From the NCBI RefSeq assembly GCF_000331575.1, contig NZ_ANOK01000005.1, positions 124,001 to 188,000 on the forward strand: a stretch of DNA of 64,000 nucleotides, read 5' to 3'. The stretch's first letter is position 1, and each line of letters opens with the position of its first letter. Positions 26,250-34,936 of this stretch are shown here, piece after piece. A program made the translations under genes and the position numbers. The notes below the pieces were generated by a model. That model was not told where the DNA came from, ran no database searches, and was given only the letters and a program-made list of their open reading frames with translations. The stretch is from Calidifontibacillus oryziterrae (GTDB lineage Bacteria; Bacillota; Bacilli; Bacillales; Bacillaceae_J).

Positions 26250-27473
26250 CTAAAACCGTTGTTGTGTGTCTTTTACTAAAGAAACGTAGTCATTACCAGT
26301 TTTCATAGTTTGTCTTTGGAGAATGCACGTTTTCCCTATTGTAAGAGCGATTTTTTCAGCTTTTGTTCTAGCGTCTTTATCTTGAATTGAAGTAATATCC
26401 TTAACATGTGCCAATCCGATTATTCTTCTACATAATTCAAGGCCAGTAACAGCAGCTGTATCTCTTAATAGGTTATCTAAGTAATACTCCCTATATCCTT
26501 CATACTTTGCTACACGTTCAGTCGCGTTTTCATCCCAAGCTTTTATGAATTTTTCTTTAAAAAGATCAACAATATCTTTAATTGTATTTTCAATATAGGT
26601 GGTAAAATCATCTCTAGCTGCATTATCTGAAATTGTAAATTTGCCATTTACATATGCAAATATTAGATTAGCGATTACATTTCCAACGTCGTAGCCTGCA
26701 GGACCATAAAAAGCAAATTCGGGATCAATGACTTTCGTTGAATCCTCTTTGATAAAAACAGAACCAGTATGAAGGTCACCATGGATTAATGATTGGGCAT
26801 TTGTCATAAATTCAAATTTCAACTTTGCTGTTTCAAGTTGAAGTTTTTCGTCTTTCCAAATGTGTTCCTTTACAAACTCGCGGGATCCTTCAAAAACATC
26901 ATTTCGTGGGCAATCATAAAATGGCTCGGTATAGACTAGGTCCTCCGAGATTTCGCAAAGCTCAGGATTGATAAAATCTCCAACCAATTCTTTCTTTTCC
27001 TTATGGTCCATAACAACATCAGAGGTTAATAGCAAGGTATTAACTAGAAAAGTGGAAATATGATCTGCAAATAGTGGGAATTTTTTATGTTCAATCAACG
27101 CTGCTCTCATAATTTGGTGATCAGAGAGGTCATCCATTGCAAAGCAATTCATAATCGGATCGTAATGATACATCTTTGGCACAAGGCCAGGAGCTAACTT
27201 CCCCTGCAAAGCTAATATTTCACTTTCAATTCGATTGCGGTCTGGGGATAATTTAAATTCATCAGAAATACGCGCAATAGGACCGGCTTGTTTAAGAATT
27301 AGCGATTTATTATTTGCTTCATCAACTAGTCTAAATACATAGTTCAAATTTCCATCGCCAATTTCTTTACATGTAAGCTTCGCGTTCGGATCAAAAAAAT
27401 TTAAAATGCTTTTTGAATATGCAATTGCGTCCTCTTCCTTCATCGTAAAATACTTTGTTTTAAAATCAGCCAT
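26250..27473 (-). CDS. methylthioribose kinase-like sugar kinase (MtnK/DrdK family)
   Basis: A 407-residue kinase of the protein-kinase-like (APH) fold that phosphorylates C1 of a 5-modified ribose. It shows the glycine-rich loop IGDGNLNYVFRLV, the catalytic loop SLIHGDLHTGSVFI and the metal-binding DPEFAFYGPAGYDVGN, all as in MtnK. It starts 16 bp downstream of the permease gene and ends 15 bp before the isomerase gene, so import, phosphorylation and isomerisation are one transcript. 5-methylthioribose or 5-deoxyribose are the likely substrates. Confidence 0.9.
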   Translation of the reverse strand: MADFKTKYFTMKEEDAIAYSKSILNFFDPNAKLTCKEIGDGNLNYVFRLVDEANNKSLILKQAGPIARISDEFKLSPDRNRIESEILALQGKLAPGLVPKMYHYDPIMNCFAMDDLSDHQIMRAALIEHKKFPLFADHISTFLVNTLLLTSDVVMDHKEKKELVGDFINPELCEISEDLVYTEPFYDCPRNDVFEGSREFVKEHIWKDEKLQLETAKLKFEFMTNAQSLIHGDLHTGSVFIKEDSTKVIDPEFAFYGPAGYDVGNVIANLIFAYVNGKFTISDNAARDDFTTYIENTIKDIVDLFKEKFIKAWDENATERVAKYEGYREYYLDNLLRDTAAVTGLELCRRIIGLAHVKDITSIQDKDARTKAEKIALTIGKTCILQRQTMKTGNDYVSLVKDTQQRF

Positions 27474-27489
27474 TTTTATCCTCCTATTT

Positions 27490-28476
27490 TTATTTCAGCT
27501 TATAGTAGGTTAACGCCAGTGCAAATGCTAACACTGTTCCTTTTACAATATCCATTGCATAATATGGAACCGACATCATAACTAATCCATTTTGCAGGAT
27601 CCCTATTAGCACTGCGCCGATAAATGTCCCAAAGGCATTTGGTTTCCCAGCACCAAGTACGGAGAAGCCGATAAAGGCTGCTGCAACAGAGTCCATTAAA
27701 TAAGGTGCACCAGCATTAATTTCTGCTGTCATGACCCTAGCGGCAAGCATAATTCCACCAAAAGCAGCAAACATAGAAGACAATAAATAAGCAATCACCT
27801 TATATTTATCCACTGCAATCCCTGATAGTCTAGCAGCTTCTTTATTACCGCCAATAACATACATATAGCGTCCATGCTTTGTATAGGTAAGAAAAATATG
27901 AACCAAAAAAACTATGACAAGCATAATAATGATAATCCAAGGTACTTGGCCGATTTTTGCAAAAATTGGGCTAATAATACCCGTAGCAAATGTACCATCT
28001 GGCATAACCATATTTTGAGATACTGTTGCACCCCTCGTATAGGTAAGAGCAATCCCCTGGATAATGAACATTGTTGCTAATGTGATTAACATATCCTGTA
28101 TACCAATTTTTATTATCATAAAAGAATTAAGCAAACCGACTAAGAGTGCTGCTGCAACTGCCGCAAGAATCGCAATGAAAATATTTTGTGAATACCAGAC
28201 AAACATTGATATAACAATCGCGTTTGCTAATGATGCTACTGAACCTACTGATAAATCAAAGCCATCAACAGACAAAGAGATGGTAATACCGATCGCAATA
28301 ATTGTGACAATCGAAATTGATCTTAAAATATTTATAATATTATTCGTTTGAATAAAGCTTGGATTTGCGATTGCAAAAATGATAATTAAAGCAACAATTG
28401 TAATCATCGTTCCGTATTTATAGAGAAAATCAAAAAAGTCAAATTTTTGTTTTGCCACAGGATTCGCTTGCTCCAT
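27490..28476 (-). CDS. ribose-type ABC transporter permease
   Basis: A permease of about 328 residues of the RbsC family with eight to ten membrane helices. It contains the family pattern ISLSVDGFDLSVGSVASLAN and the EAA-like loop GGNKEAARLSGIAVDKYKV, then GAGKPNAFGTFIGAVLIG. The start is set by AGGAGG 8 bp before the ATG, one base after the stop of the ATPase gene. The 20 extra upstream in-frame codons lie inside the ATPase gene and are not used. It imports the pentose-like substrate of the BMC locus. Confidence 0.92.
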   Translation of the reverse strand: MEQANPVAKQKFDFFDFLYKYGTMITIVALIIIFAIANPSFIQTNNIINILRSISIVTIIAIGITISLSVDGFDLSVGSVASLANAIVISMFVWYSQNIFIAILAAVAAALLVGLLNSFMIIKIGIQDMLITLATMFIIQGIALTYTRGATVSQNMVMPDGTFATGIISPIFAKIGQVPWIIIIMLVIVFLVHIFLTYTKHGRYMYVIGGNKEAARLSGIAVDKYKVIAYLLSSMFAAFGGIMLAARVMTAEINAGAPYLMDSVAAAFIGFSVLGAGKPNAFGTFIGAVLIGILQNGLVMMSVPYYAMDIVKGTVLAFALALTYYKLK

Positions 28477-28477
28477 T

Positions 28478-29989
28478 CTATTTGCCTCCTGTTGAATAAT
28501 ATAAAATTTGTTCTTCCGATGTGTTTTTTGTTTCAATTTCTTTGACTACTTCACCATCGTAAATCACATAAACACGATCGGTTATTCCCATGATCTCCGT
28601 TAGTTCACTAGAAGCATAAAGAATCGCCTTCCCTCGTTGTGCCAAGCCAGCAATAAGCTCGAAAATATCCTTTTTTGCACCAACGTCAACTCCTTTTGTC
28701 GGCTCGTCAAAAATATAGACCTCTGCATCAGCTACTAACCATTTCCCGATTGCGACCTTTTGCTGATTACCACCTGATAAATTTTGCACTTTCGTTTCAG
28801 TTGATGGCGTTTTTATGCCAAGACTCTTGATAATATCTTGTGCATTTTTCTTTTCGCCCTTAAAGTTGAGAAAACTAAATGCTTTACTGAATTTTTTTAA
28901 ATTAGCTGCGGAAAGATTCGTCGTTACAGTTTCTTGGACGAGAATACCTTCCTTTCTTCTTTCCTCTGGGACTAAGGCAAGACCTTGTTTAACAGCCTCA
29001 TAGGGATTATTAATTTTCAGACTTCGCCCTTTAATATTAATCTCGCCAGCAGTTTTTGCTTCAGCACCAAATATTGCCTTACAAACTTCTGTCTTACCGG
29101 CACCAACTAGTCCAGCCAGACCAACAATTTCGCCTTCCCTTATATATAGATTTACCTTTTTCACGACTGATTTATCATAAAGCCCCTTTACTTCAAGTAC
29201 TTTATTGCCAATTTCACCTTGAAACTTTGGAAACTGTTCTTCCAGCTTTTGCCCAAGCATATACTCTACTACACGCGCCTGTGTAGTATCCGCAATTTTT
29301 TCTTTTATTACAAATTTTCCATTACGCATAATTGTTATCTCATCACATATTTCAAATAGCTCCGGAAGTCGATGAGAGATAAAAATAATACCAACATTTT
29401 GTGCTTTCAAATCTCTTACAATCCGAAAAAGCTCCGTTGTTTCAGCATGGCTTAAAGGAGCAGTCGGTTCATCTAAAATAAGAAATTTACATTCTTTTGA
29501 GATCGATCTCGCTATAAGAACCATTTGTTTTTCTGCTAAAGTAAGATCACTAACTAATTTTTTTGATGAAACTTTAATATGCATGCTTTTTAAAACTTCT
29601 GTTGCTTTTCGATGGATTTCTTTATAATTGACAAATTGTTTTGATCCCATATCATGAACAGTTTCATTCAACATGATATTCTCTCCGACCGTTAAGTACG
29701 GGATCAATGCTGTATCAACCTCTTGATAGACAATTTGTATCCCAAGATCCTGTGCATCCTTCGGTGTTCTTATCGTAACCTCTTTCCCATCCATATAAAT
29801 GGAACCAGTATAGTGGTTATAAGCACCCGAAAGTACTTTCATTAGCGTAGATTTCCCCGCTCCATTTGCCCCGATGAGAGCATGGGATACACCAGTTTCC
29901 GTAGAGAAATCTACATTATCTAAAGCCTTAACACCTGGAAACTCGATCGTTATATTCTTCATTTCTAACAATGTTCTCATTGCGCCCAT
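28478..29989 (-). CDS. ribose-type ABC transporter ATP-binding protein (two domains)
   Basis: A duplicated ATPase of about 503 residues of the RbsA/MglA family. Domain 1 has Walker A GANGAGKST, signature LTLAEKQMV and Walker B FLILDEPTAPLS; domain 2 has the degenerate P-loop GLVGAGKTE, signature LSGGNQQKV and YIFDEPTKGVDVG. The ATG at 29989 follows GGAAGG; a TTG five codons earlier is also possible. It stands between the binding protein and permease genes, and its stop is one base before the permease start. Confidence 0.93.
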   Translation of the reverse strand: MGAMRTLLEMKNITIEFPGVKALDNVDFSTETGVSHALIGANGAGKSTLMKVLSGAYNHYTGSIYMDGKEVTIRTPKDAQDLGIQIVYQEVDTALIPYLTVGENIMLNETVHDMGSKQFVNYKEIHRKATEVLKSMHIKVSSKKLVSDLTLAEKQMVLIARSISKECKFLILDEPTAPLSHAETTELFRIVRDLKAQNVGIIFISHRLPELFEICDEITIMRNGKFVIKEKIADTTQARVVEYMLGQKLEEQFPKFQGEIGNKVLEVKGLYDKSVVKKVNLYIREGEIVGLAGLVGAGKTEVCKAIFGAEAKTAGEINIKGRSLKINNPYEAVKQGLALVPEERRKEGILVQETVTTNLSAANLKKFSKAFSFLNFKGEKKNAQDIIKSLGIKTPSTETKVQNLSGGNQQKVAIGKWLVADAEVYIFDEPTKGVDVGAKKDIFELIAGLAQRGKAILYASSELTEIMGITDRVYVIYDGEVVKEIETKNTSEEQILYYSTGGK

Positions 29990-30033
29990 ACGTCCTTCCC
30001 TCAATCAATTGTATGAAAAAAAGTAATTAACTT

Positions 30034-30137
30034 ATTAGGGGCCTTAAGCTTACTCTGGGACATGCACATTTAGCCGAGCTGTCGTAGCTCTTTTGGTAGC
30101 TAAATGTAAGACCAGAGATGCTTTGACCCCTATTAGT
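30034..30137 (-). other. nested long-hairpin element downstream of a binding-protein gene (element A)
   Basis: The gap between the binding-protein and ATPase genes folds into one long interrupted hairpin. Outer TAGGGG (30036-30041) pairs with CCCCTA (30127-30132), CTCTGG (30053-30058) with CCAGAG (30112-30117), ACATTTAGC (30066-30074) with GCTAAATGT (30099-30107), and GAGCT with AGCTC at the tip. The same motif order occurs after another binding-protein gene at 53192-53315. It could stabilise the upstream message or partly terminate transcription, so that binding protein exceeds permease. No known RNA family was recognised. Confidence 0.65.
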
Positions 30138-30212
30138 CCAAATAGTACTTTTTCTCTTAAAATCTTTATACAATCGTTCGAATTCGTTCGCTATTGGATG
30201 AACATTGTTCCC

Positions 30213-31331
30213 TTATTTATAGTGGTCCCGTAATACATCCATCCATTCTTCATTGAAAGCTTCAGATTGTCCCCAACCTGGAATGATATTAGCAAGATTA
30301 GCCATATTAACAGGCTCTTGAGAGGATTGAACTAAATCTTGTGTAATTAATGATGCTTCCAAGTCATAGGTCGGCGGAGTCTCTTCACCAGCAAGCTTTT
30401 TTGCAAGTATTCTCATGTTCACTGCCCCAATTAATTTAGGGTCAACAGCGGAAGTTGAAACCCATGGACTTCCTTCCTCCTGAATTAATTGTAGGTCTGC
30501 ATTTGATACATCTATTCCGTAAATTTTAATTTCATTTCTTCCTGCTTCTTTAATGGCGCGAGCGGCACCGATTGCAAACGCATCCCATGTAGCAAAAATT
30601 GCATCTAACTCCCCTTTTTTATACTTATTTAACATTGCTGCCACTGCATTTTGGGTTTGGACGGAGGTGTCGGCGGCTGCAACTCCAAATCTTTCCAGTT
30701 CTTTAATTCCAGGATTGGCACTTAACACTTCTTGATACACATTATTACGCCTTACCATTGGTGGAAATCCATCTACCCAAAGATAAGCAATATTTGCCTT
30801 CCCGTTTGTATCTTTAATTAATTGATCAAGAGCTTGAACAGCAAGAGCTTCATCATCTTGAGATGTAAGAGTTACACCCTCAATTTCTGTTAGCTCACTA
30901 ACTGAATCAAACGCAACTACTTCAATTCCTTTATCCCTTAATTTACTTACATCATCTGCTGTAGCTGCATCATCACCATGGGAAAGAATAACACCATCAT
31001 AATCCTGCTGCATAGCTTGAGCTATCGCATCATGGAATTTTGCAGTATCACCATTAGCTGTAAAGATGTCCACTGTGAATCCTAACGATTCGCCCTCTTC
31101 CTTAGCACCAGCTAAAAATTGAGCTGTATGATCATCCCCGCCAATTTTACGGATGACCTTAATTTTGGCTCCTTCTCCTGTTGCAAATCTTTCAGGTACA
31201 TTCTCCAATGACACTGGTTCTTGATTTTCAGCTGGCTCTTTGGCTGTATCTCCACCTGTATTACAACCAGTTAAAAAAAGCATTGCAGAAAGTACTGTTA
31301 TCATTGTTCTTTTTAAAAATTTTTCCCTCAT
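30213..31331 (-). CDS. ribose-type ABC transporter substrate-binding lipoprotein
   Basis: A 372-residue periplasmic-binding-protein-like lipoprotein (RbsB type). The signal peptide ends in lipobox LTGC at about residue 23. The mature part has the family pattern VDIFTANGDTAKFHDAIAQAM, YDGVILSHGDDAA, GIEVVAFDSV, DAIFATWDAFAIGAARAI and IYGIDVSNADL. It is the first gene of the BMC operon, so the substrate is probably the sugar cleaved by the locus. It is preceded by a palindromic operator-like site at 31368-31389. Confidence 0.92.
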   Translation of the reverse strand: MREKFLKRTMITVLSAMLFLTGCNTGGDTAKEPAENQEPVSLENVPERFATGEGAKIKVIRKIGGDDHTAQFLAGAKEEGESLGFTVDIFTANGDTAKFHDAIAQAMQQDYDGVILSHGDDAATADDVSKLRDKGIEVVAFDSVSELTEIEGVTLTSQDDEALAVQALDQLIKDTNGKANIAYLWVDGFPPMVRRNNVYQEVLSANPGIKELERFGVAAADTSVQTQNAVAAMLNKYKKGELDAIFATWDAFAIGAARAIKEAGRNEIKIYGIDVSNADLQLIQEEGSPWVSTSAVDPKLIGAVNMRILAKKLAGEETPPTYDLEASLITQDLVQSSQEPVNMANLANIIPGWGQSEAFNEEWMDVLRDHYK

Positions 31332-31367
31332 CTCTGACCACTCCTTTTTTTACAATCTGATTTTTCT

Positions 31368-31389
31368 TGTTGAGCAAGCTTACGCAACA
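31368..31389. promoter_or_regulatory. 22-bp imperfect palindrome, candidate operator of the BMC operon
   Basis: TGTTGAGCAAG followed by CTTACGCAACA gives two half-sites matching at 9 of 11 positions, ending 36 bp before the first start codon. The centre AGCT does not fit a catabolite-control cre site. No regulator gene lies inside the locus. The rest of the 360-bp leader holds the terminator of the upstream-located lyase gene's neighbour region and AT-rich sequence with no other clear signal. Confidence 0.45.
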
Positions 31390-31613
31390 CTGTTTCCTTT
31401 TTGCACCTTCTACTATTTTTTACAACTGCATAAATTTGATTCATATTTATTTTTTAAATAAAAGAGCATATTTTATTCAGGTTGGACAAATGCTTTAAAC
31501 GTAACTACTAGTGTTCTTTTAGATTCAGTATATTTATGTATTGCTTTTCCTAATGATTATTTTTATTTCACGACCTTTACACTTGATGGTAGAGTATTTA
31601 TAAACGAAGAGAC

Positions 31614-31652
31614 GAAAAAAAAAATGAACAGAGAGTTTATCCCTGTTCATTT
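31614..31652 (-). terminator. terminator of the tryptophanase-like gene
   Basis: Inverted repeat ATGAACAG / CTGTTCAT followed by ten T residues on the minus strand. It separates the lyase gene from the BMC operon. Confidence 0.88.
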
Positions 31653-31693
31653 AAAAACTAGCCATTTCATAATTATTTTTTATTATAAAGATT

Positions 31694-33142
31694 TTATAAA
31701 CTATCGCCAAAATCTTGTCTGAATTTTTCTACTAGTTTATTTTGCCAATTCGATGTTGTGATCAGCTTTCCAAAGAAGAAGCGTAGGACACTTGGCTCTT
31801 CCACAAATTTCAAGCCTTCAATTAAATGACGATTTTCATAAAGCCATACGATTCTGTCAATAGCATATTTAACATGTGACAAAGAATAGACACGTCTTGG
31901 CATCGCCAATCGTAAAAGCTCCATATGAGACAATGTCTCATTTCCATCTTCATCTCTTTGCTCCGACATTGTACCGCGTTCCATGCCACGTACTCCACTT
32001 ACTAAATAATATGCTGCAGCTAAAGCGCCCGCAGGATATTGTTCCTGTGGAATATGGTCTACAAATTCCATTGCATTAATATGACAACCTAGCCCTCCAG
32101 CAGGTGTTACAACTGGTACACCTTTTTTCTGAAGTTCGTTAACCATAAACTCAATAAATTGCGGACCTTGATTGACCATATTCTCATCCATTGTTTCTTC
32201 TAATCCAATCACAATGGCTTCCATTTCCCGAACGGACATCCCACCATAGGTTAGAAAACCTTCATAAAGAGTGACTAGTTCACGCATTTTAAGATATGCT
32301 TCCTTACTATTTGTACAAATACCGCCACCACGAGCACAGCCAAGCTTCCGTGCTGAAAAATAAATAATATCAGCCAAATCTGCAAGTTTACGTGTAATTT
32401 GATTAATGCTCATATTTTTGCATTTTTCTTCACGATTCTTTATGAAATAAAGATTATCTGCTAATAGACTTGCATCATATACTAACATAATCCCAAACTC
32501 ATCACATACTTTGCGGATTTCTTCCATATTTTCTAATGAATGAGGTTGTCCCCCAATCAGATTGGTTCCGGCTTCAAGACGGATAAATGCAATTTTTTCT
32601 TGTCCTTGTTTTTGAATTAATTCCCGTAACTTTGGTATATCCATGTTGCCCTTAAACGGCTGATCGCTTTTAATCTTTAAGGCTTCTTCCGTAAAGATTT
32701 CCTCTACTACCCCACCGTTTAAAACAACATGTGCCTTAGAGGTTGTAAAATGGTAATTCATTGGAACGATTGTTCCTTTTTTCACAAAAGACTTTGAGAT
32801 AATATTTTCGCAAGCTCTTCCTTGGTGTGCTGGTAGGAAATACTCTTTACCAAAAATTTCTTTAATTTTATTGTGTAATTTTGTAAATGTCCCCGATCCA
32901 GCATAACTATCATCAGCTTCAAGCATAGCTGCTTGCTGCCTGTCACTCATCGCGTTTACTCCACTGTCGGTAAGCATATCCATAAAAATATCACTGTTCT
33001 TTAACAAAAACGTGTTATAACCGGCTTCTTCTATTGCCACCAAACGACGTTCAATCGGCTGAAGATTTATTTTTTGGACAATCCGAGCCTTATGCATTTC
33101 TAATGGAACACTATCGCCATAATAAAATTTAACATGTGACAT
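31694..33142 (-). CDS. tryptophanase / tyrosine phenol-lyase family PLP enzyme (diverged)
   Basis: A 482-residue beta-eliminating lyase. Family marks are the PLP-phosphate region FLPAHQGRACEN, the aspartate in DASLLADN that contacts the pyridine nitrogen, the Schiff-base lysine in FSARKLGCARGGG and the carboxylate-binding AMPRRVYSLSHV. In characterised tyrosine phenol-lyase and tryptophanase the residue three after that aspartate is an arginine that tunes the cofactor; here it is leucine. The HFTT stretch also differs from the usual HFDTT. It may therefore not release indole or phenol. It is a single gene with its own terminator. Confidence 0.82.
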   Translation of the reverse strand: MSHVKFYYGDSVPLEMHKARIVQKINLQPIERRLVAIEEAGYNTFLLKNSDIFMDMLTDSGVNAMSDRQQAAMLEADDSYAGSGTFTKLHNKIKEIFGKEYFLPAHQGRACENIISKSFVKKGTIVPMNYHFTTSKAHVVLNGGVVEEIFTEEALKIKSDQPFKGNMDIPKLRELIQKQGQEKIAFIRLEAGTNLIGGQPHSLENMEEIRKVCDEFGIMLVYDASLLADNLYFIKNREEKCKNMSINQITRKLADLADIIYFSARKLGCARGGGICTNSKEAYLKMRELVTLYEGFLTYGGMSVREMEAIVIGLEETMDENMVNQGPQFIEFMVNELQKKGVPVVTPAGGLGCHINAMEFVDHIPQEQYPAGALAAAYYLVSGVRGMERGTMSEQRDEDGNETLSHMELLRLAMPRRVYSLSHVKYAIDRIVWLYENRHLIEGLKFVEEPSVLRFFFGKLITTSNWQNKLVEKFRQDFGDSL

Positions 33143-33314
33143 CGTAACACTCCCTTTGCAATTCAGAAAAAAATCCCATTATTAATACGAAAAGTATACA
33201 GCTAAAAAATTAAAATACAATGAGGTTTACAAAGATAGGTTCAATATTATAAGTTGTTTATCAATTTAAAGCCTAAACGCTTTTATGCGTTATATTATTA
33301 AAGCGAATTTACAG

Positions 33315-33366
33315 AGAAAAAACCGCCTACCTCACTTAACTAAAGTGTAGAATATAACGGTTTTCT
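33315..33366 (-). terminator. terminator of the first acetyl-CoA hydrolase/transferase gene
   Basis: Outer stem AAAACCG / CGGTTTTTT with an inner hairpin (CACTTTAGTTAAGTG), ending in T residues on the minus strand. Confidence 0.75.
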
Positions 33367-33421
33367 TCTAAAAATACATACATTATTTTGCTATTATAAC
33401 CTCAACCTTTGTGAAGTTTAC

Positions 33422-34936
33422 TTAAACTAGTTCCTCAACCTTTTCTAGCATTGTTCCGTTTGTAGCTAGATTAATATGCCAAGAAAATGCTTTTTCTAAT
33501 ACATGCGGAGTCTGCCCGCCTCTAGAAAGTGCCTCATAATAGTAATCACGTAGCTGATTACGATACATTGGGTGTGCACAGTTTTCAATAATTTTCTCAA
33601 CACGTTCACGTGGTGCTAAACCACGTAAGTCTGCATAGCCTTGTTCCGTAACAATAACATCAACGTCATGCTCGGTATGATCAACGTGAGAAACAAATGG
33701 AACGATACTTGATATTTTGCCACCTTTAGCAATTGATTTTGTAACAAATATAGCTAAACGCGCATTTCTCGCAAAGTCACCTGACCCACCAATCCCGTTC
33801 ATCATTTTTGTACCTAGTACATGAGTGGAGTTGACATTACCATAAATATCCAATTCCAATGCTGTATTTATCGATATTAAACCAAGGCGTCTAATAACTT
33901 CAGGATGATTCGAGATCTCTTGTGGTCTCATAAGTAGACGATCGCGATATTTATCAAAGTTTGAGAAGACTTCATTCATTTTCGATTCTGACAACGTGAT
34001 TGAACAGCAAGAAGCAAAGCTTACTTTTCCCGCATCCATTAAATCAAATACAGCATCCTGTAATACTTCAGAATATACTTCTAAATTTTCAAATTCAGAA
34101 TCGATCATTCCATGGAGGACAGCATTCGCTACTGAACCGATTCCTGATTGCAACGGTGCAAGTCGCTCAGTCAGGCGACCAGCTTCAATTTCCTTCCGTA
34201 AAAATGACATTAAATGCTGTGCCATCTCAACTGTTTCTTCATCGGGCTGAACAATTGTTGATGGAGAATCTAATTGGTCCGTGAAGACAATTCCTTTCAC
34301 TTTGTTAATATCAACAGGAATACCCACCGTTCCTATTCGGTCATTTGCCTTTGTTAGTGGAATCGGATTCCTCTCCCCTTGTTTTCCTGGTTCATATAAA
34401 TCATGAATTCCTTCTAATTCCGTCGGTTGTGCTGTATTTATTTCAATAATGATATTATTTGCATTTAACGCAAATGATAAAGAGTTTCCGATTGAAGTTG
34501 TTGGAATAACCATCCCATCCTCCGAAATTGATACCGCTTCCAATATTGCAAAATCAATAGGACCCATTACATTTGCACGAACTAGCTCAGCTGTGTGTGA
34601 CAAATGCTGATCAACAAATAAGAAATCCCCTTCATTAATCCCTTTTCTCATCGTAGGGTCTGCTTGAAATGGTAAACGCTTTCCAATAATTCCAGCCTCA
34701 GCAAATAGCTTATCTATATCAGATCCTAAGGATGCTCCCGTAAAAACATTTACTTTAAAGCTTTCTGTTTCTGCACGTTTAACTAATGCAAATGGTACCG
34801 CTTTCGCATCACCTGCACGTGTAAATCCACTTAACCCTAATGTCATTCCGTCTTGAATCCATGAAGCCGCTTCTTCTGCTGTTACAACACGATCTCTAAA
34901 TCGGACATCTCTTATCCTTTCAATACTTTTTCCCAT
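33422..34936 (-). CDS. acetyl-CoA hydrolase/transferase family protein (paralogue 1)
   Basis: A 504-residue class I CoA-transferase of the succinyl-CoA:acetate CoA-transferase (Ach1/AarC) type. It has WIQDGMTLGLSGFTRAGDAK at the N-terminus, LQSGIGSVANAVLHGM, the catalytic glutamate in VYSEVLQDA (E290) and the C-terminal VIVTEQGYADLRGLAPRER. It probably exchanges CoA between acetate and another short acyl-CoA. A close paralogue of identical length lies 400 bp upstream on the same strand, each with its own terminator. Confidence 0.92.
   Translation of the reverse strand: MGKSIERIRDVRFRDRVVTAEEAASWIQDGMTLGLSGFTRAGDAKAVPFALVKRAETESFKVNVFTGASLGSDIDKLFAEAGIIGKRLPFQADPTMRKGINEGDFLFVDQHLSHTAELVRANVMGPIDFAILEAVSISEDGMVIPTTSIGNSLSFALNANNIIIEINTAQPTELEGIHDLYEPGKQGERNPIPLTKANDRIGTVGIPVDINKVKGIVFTDQLDSPSTIVQPDEETVEMAQHLMSFLRKEIEAGRLTERLAPLQSGIGSVANAVLHGMIDSEFENLEVYSEVLQDAVFDLMDAGKVSFASCCSITLSESKMNEVFSNFDKYRDRLLMRPQEISNHPEVIRRLGLISINTALELDIYGNVNSTHVLGTKMMNGIGGSGDFARNARLAIFVTKSIAKGGKISSIVPFVSHVDHTEHDVDVIVTEQGYADLRGLAPRERVEKIIENCAHPMYRNQLRDYYYEALSRGGQTPHVLEKAFSWHINLATNGTMLEKVEELV

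Noticed and set aside
30034-30137. Known riboswitch or T-box between the sugar-binding-protein and ATPase genes
   Set aside because: None of the conserved motifs of SAM, glycine, T-box, c-di-AMP or purine RNAs could be found. It is reported as an unassigned structured element.
31368-31389. Catabolite-repression cre site upstream of the BMC operon
   Set aside because: The palindrome has an AGCT centre and half-sites that do not match the cre consensus with its central CG. Kept only as an unassigned operator candidate.
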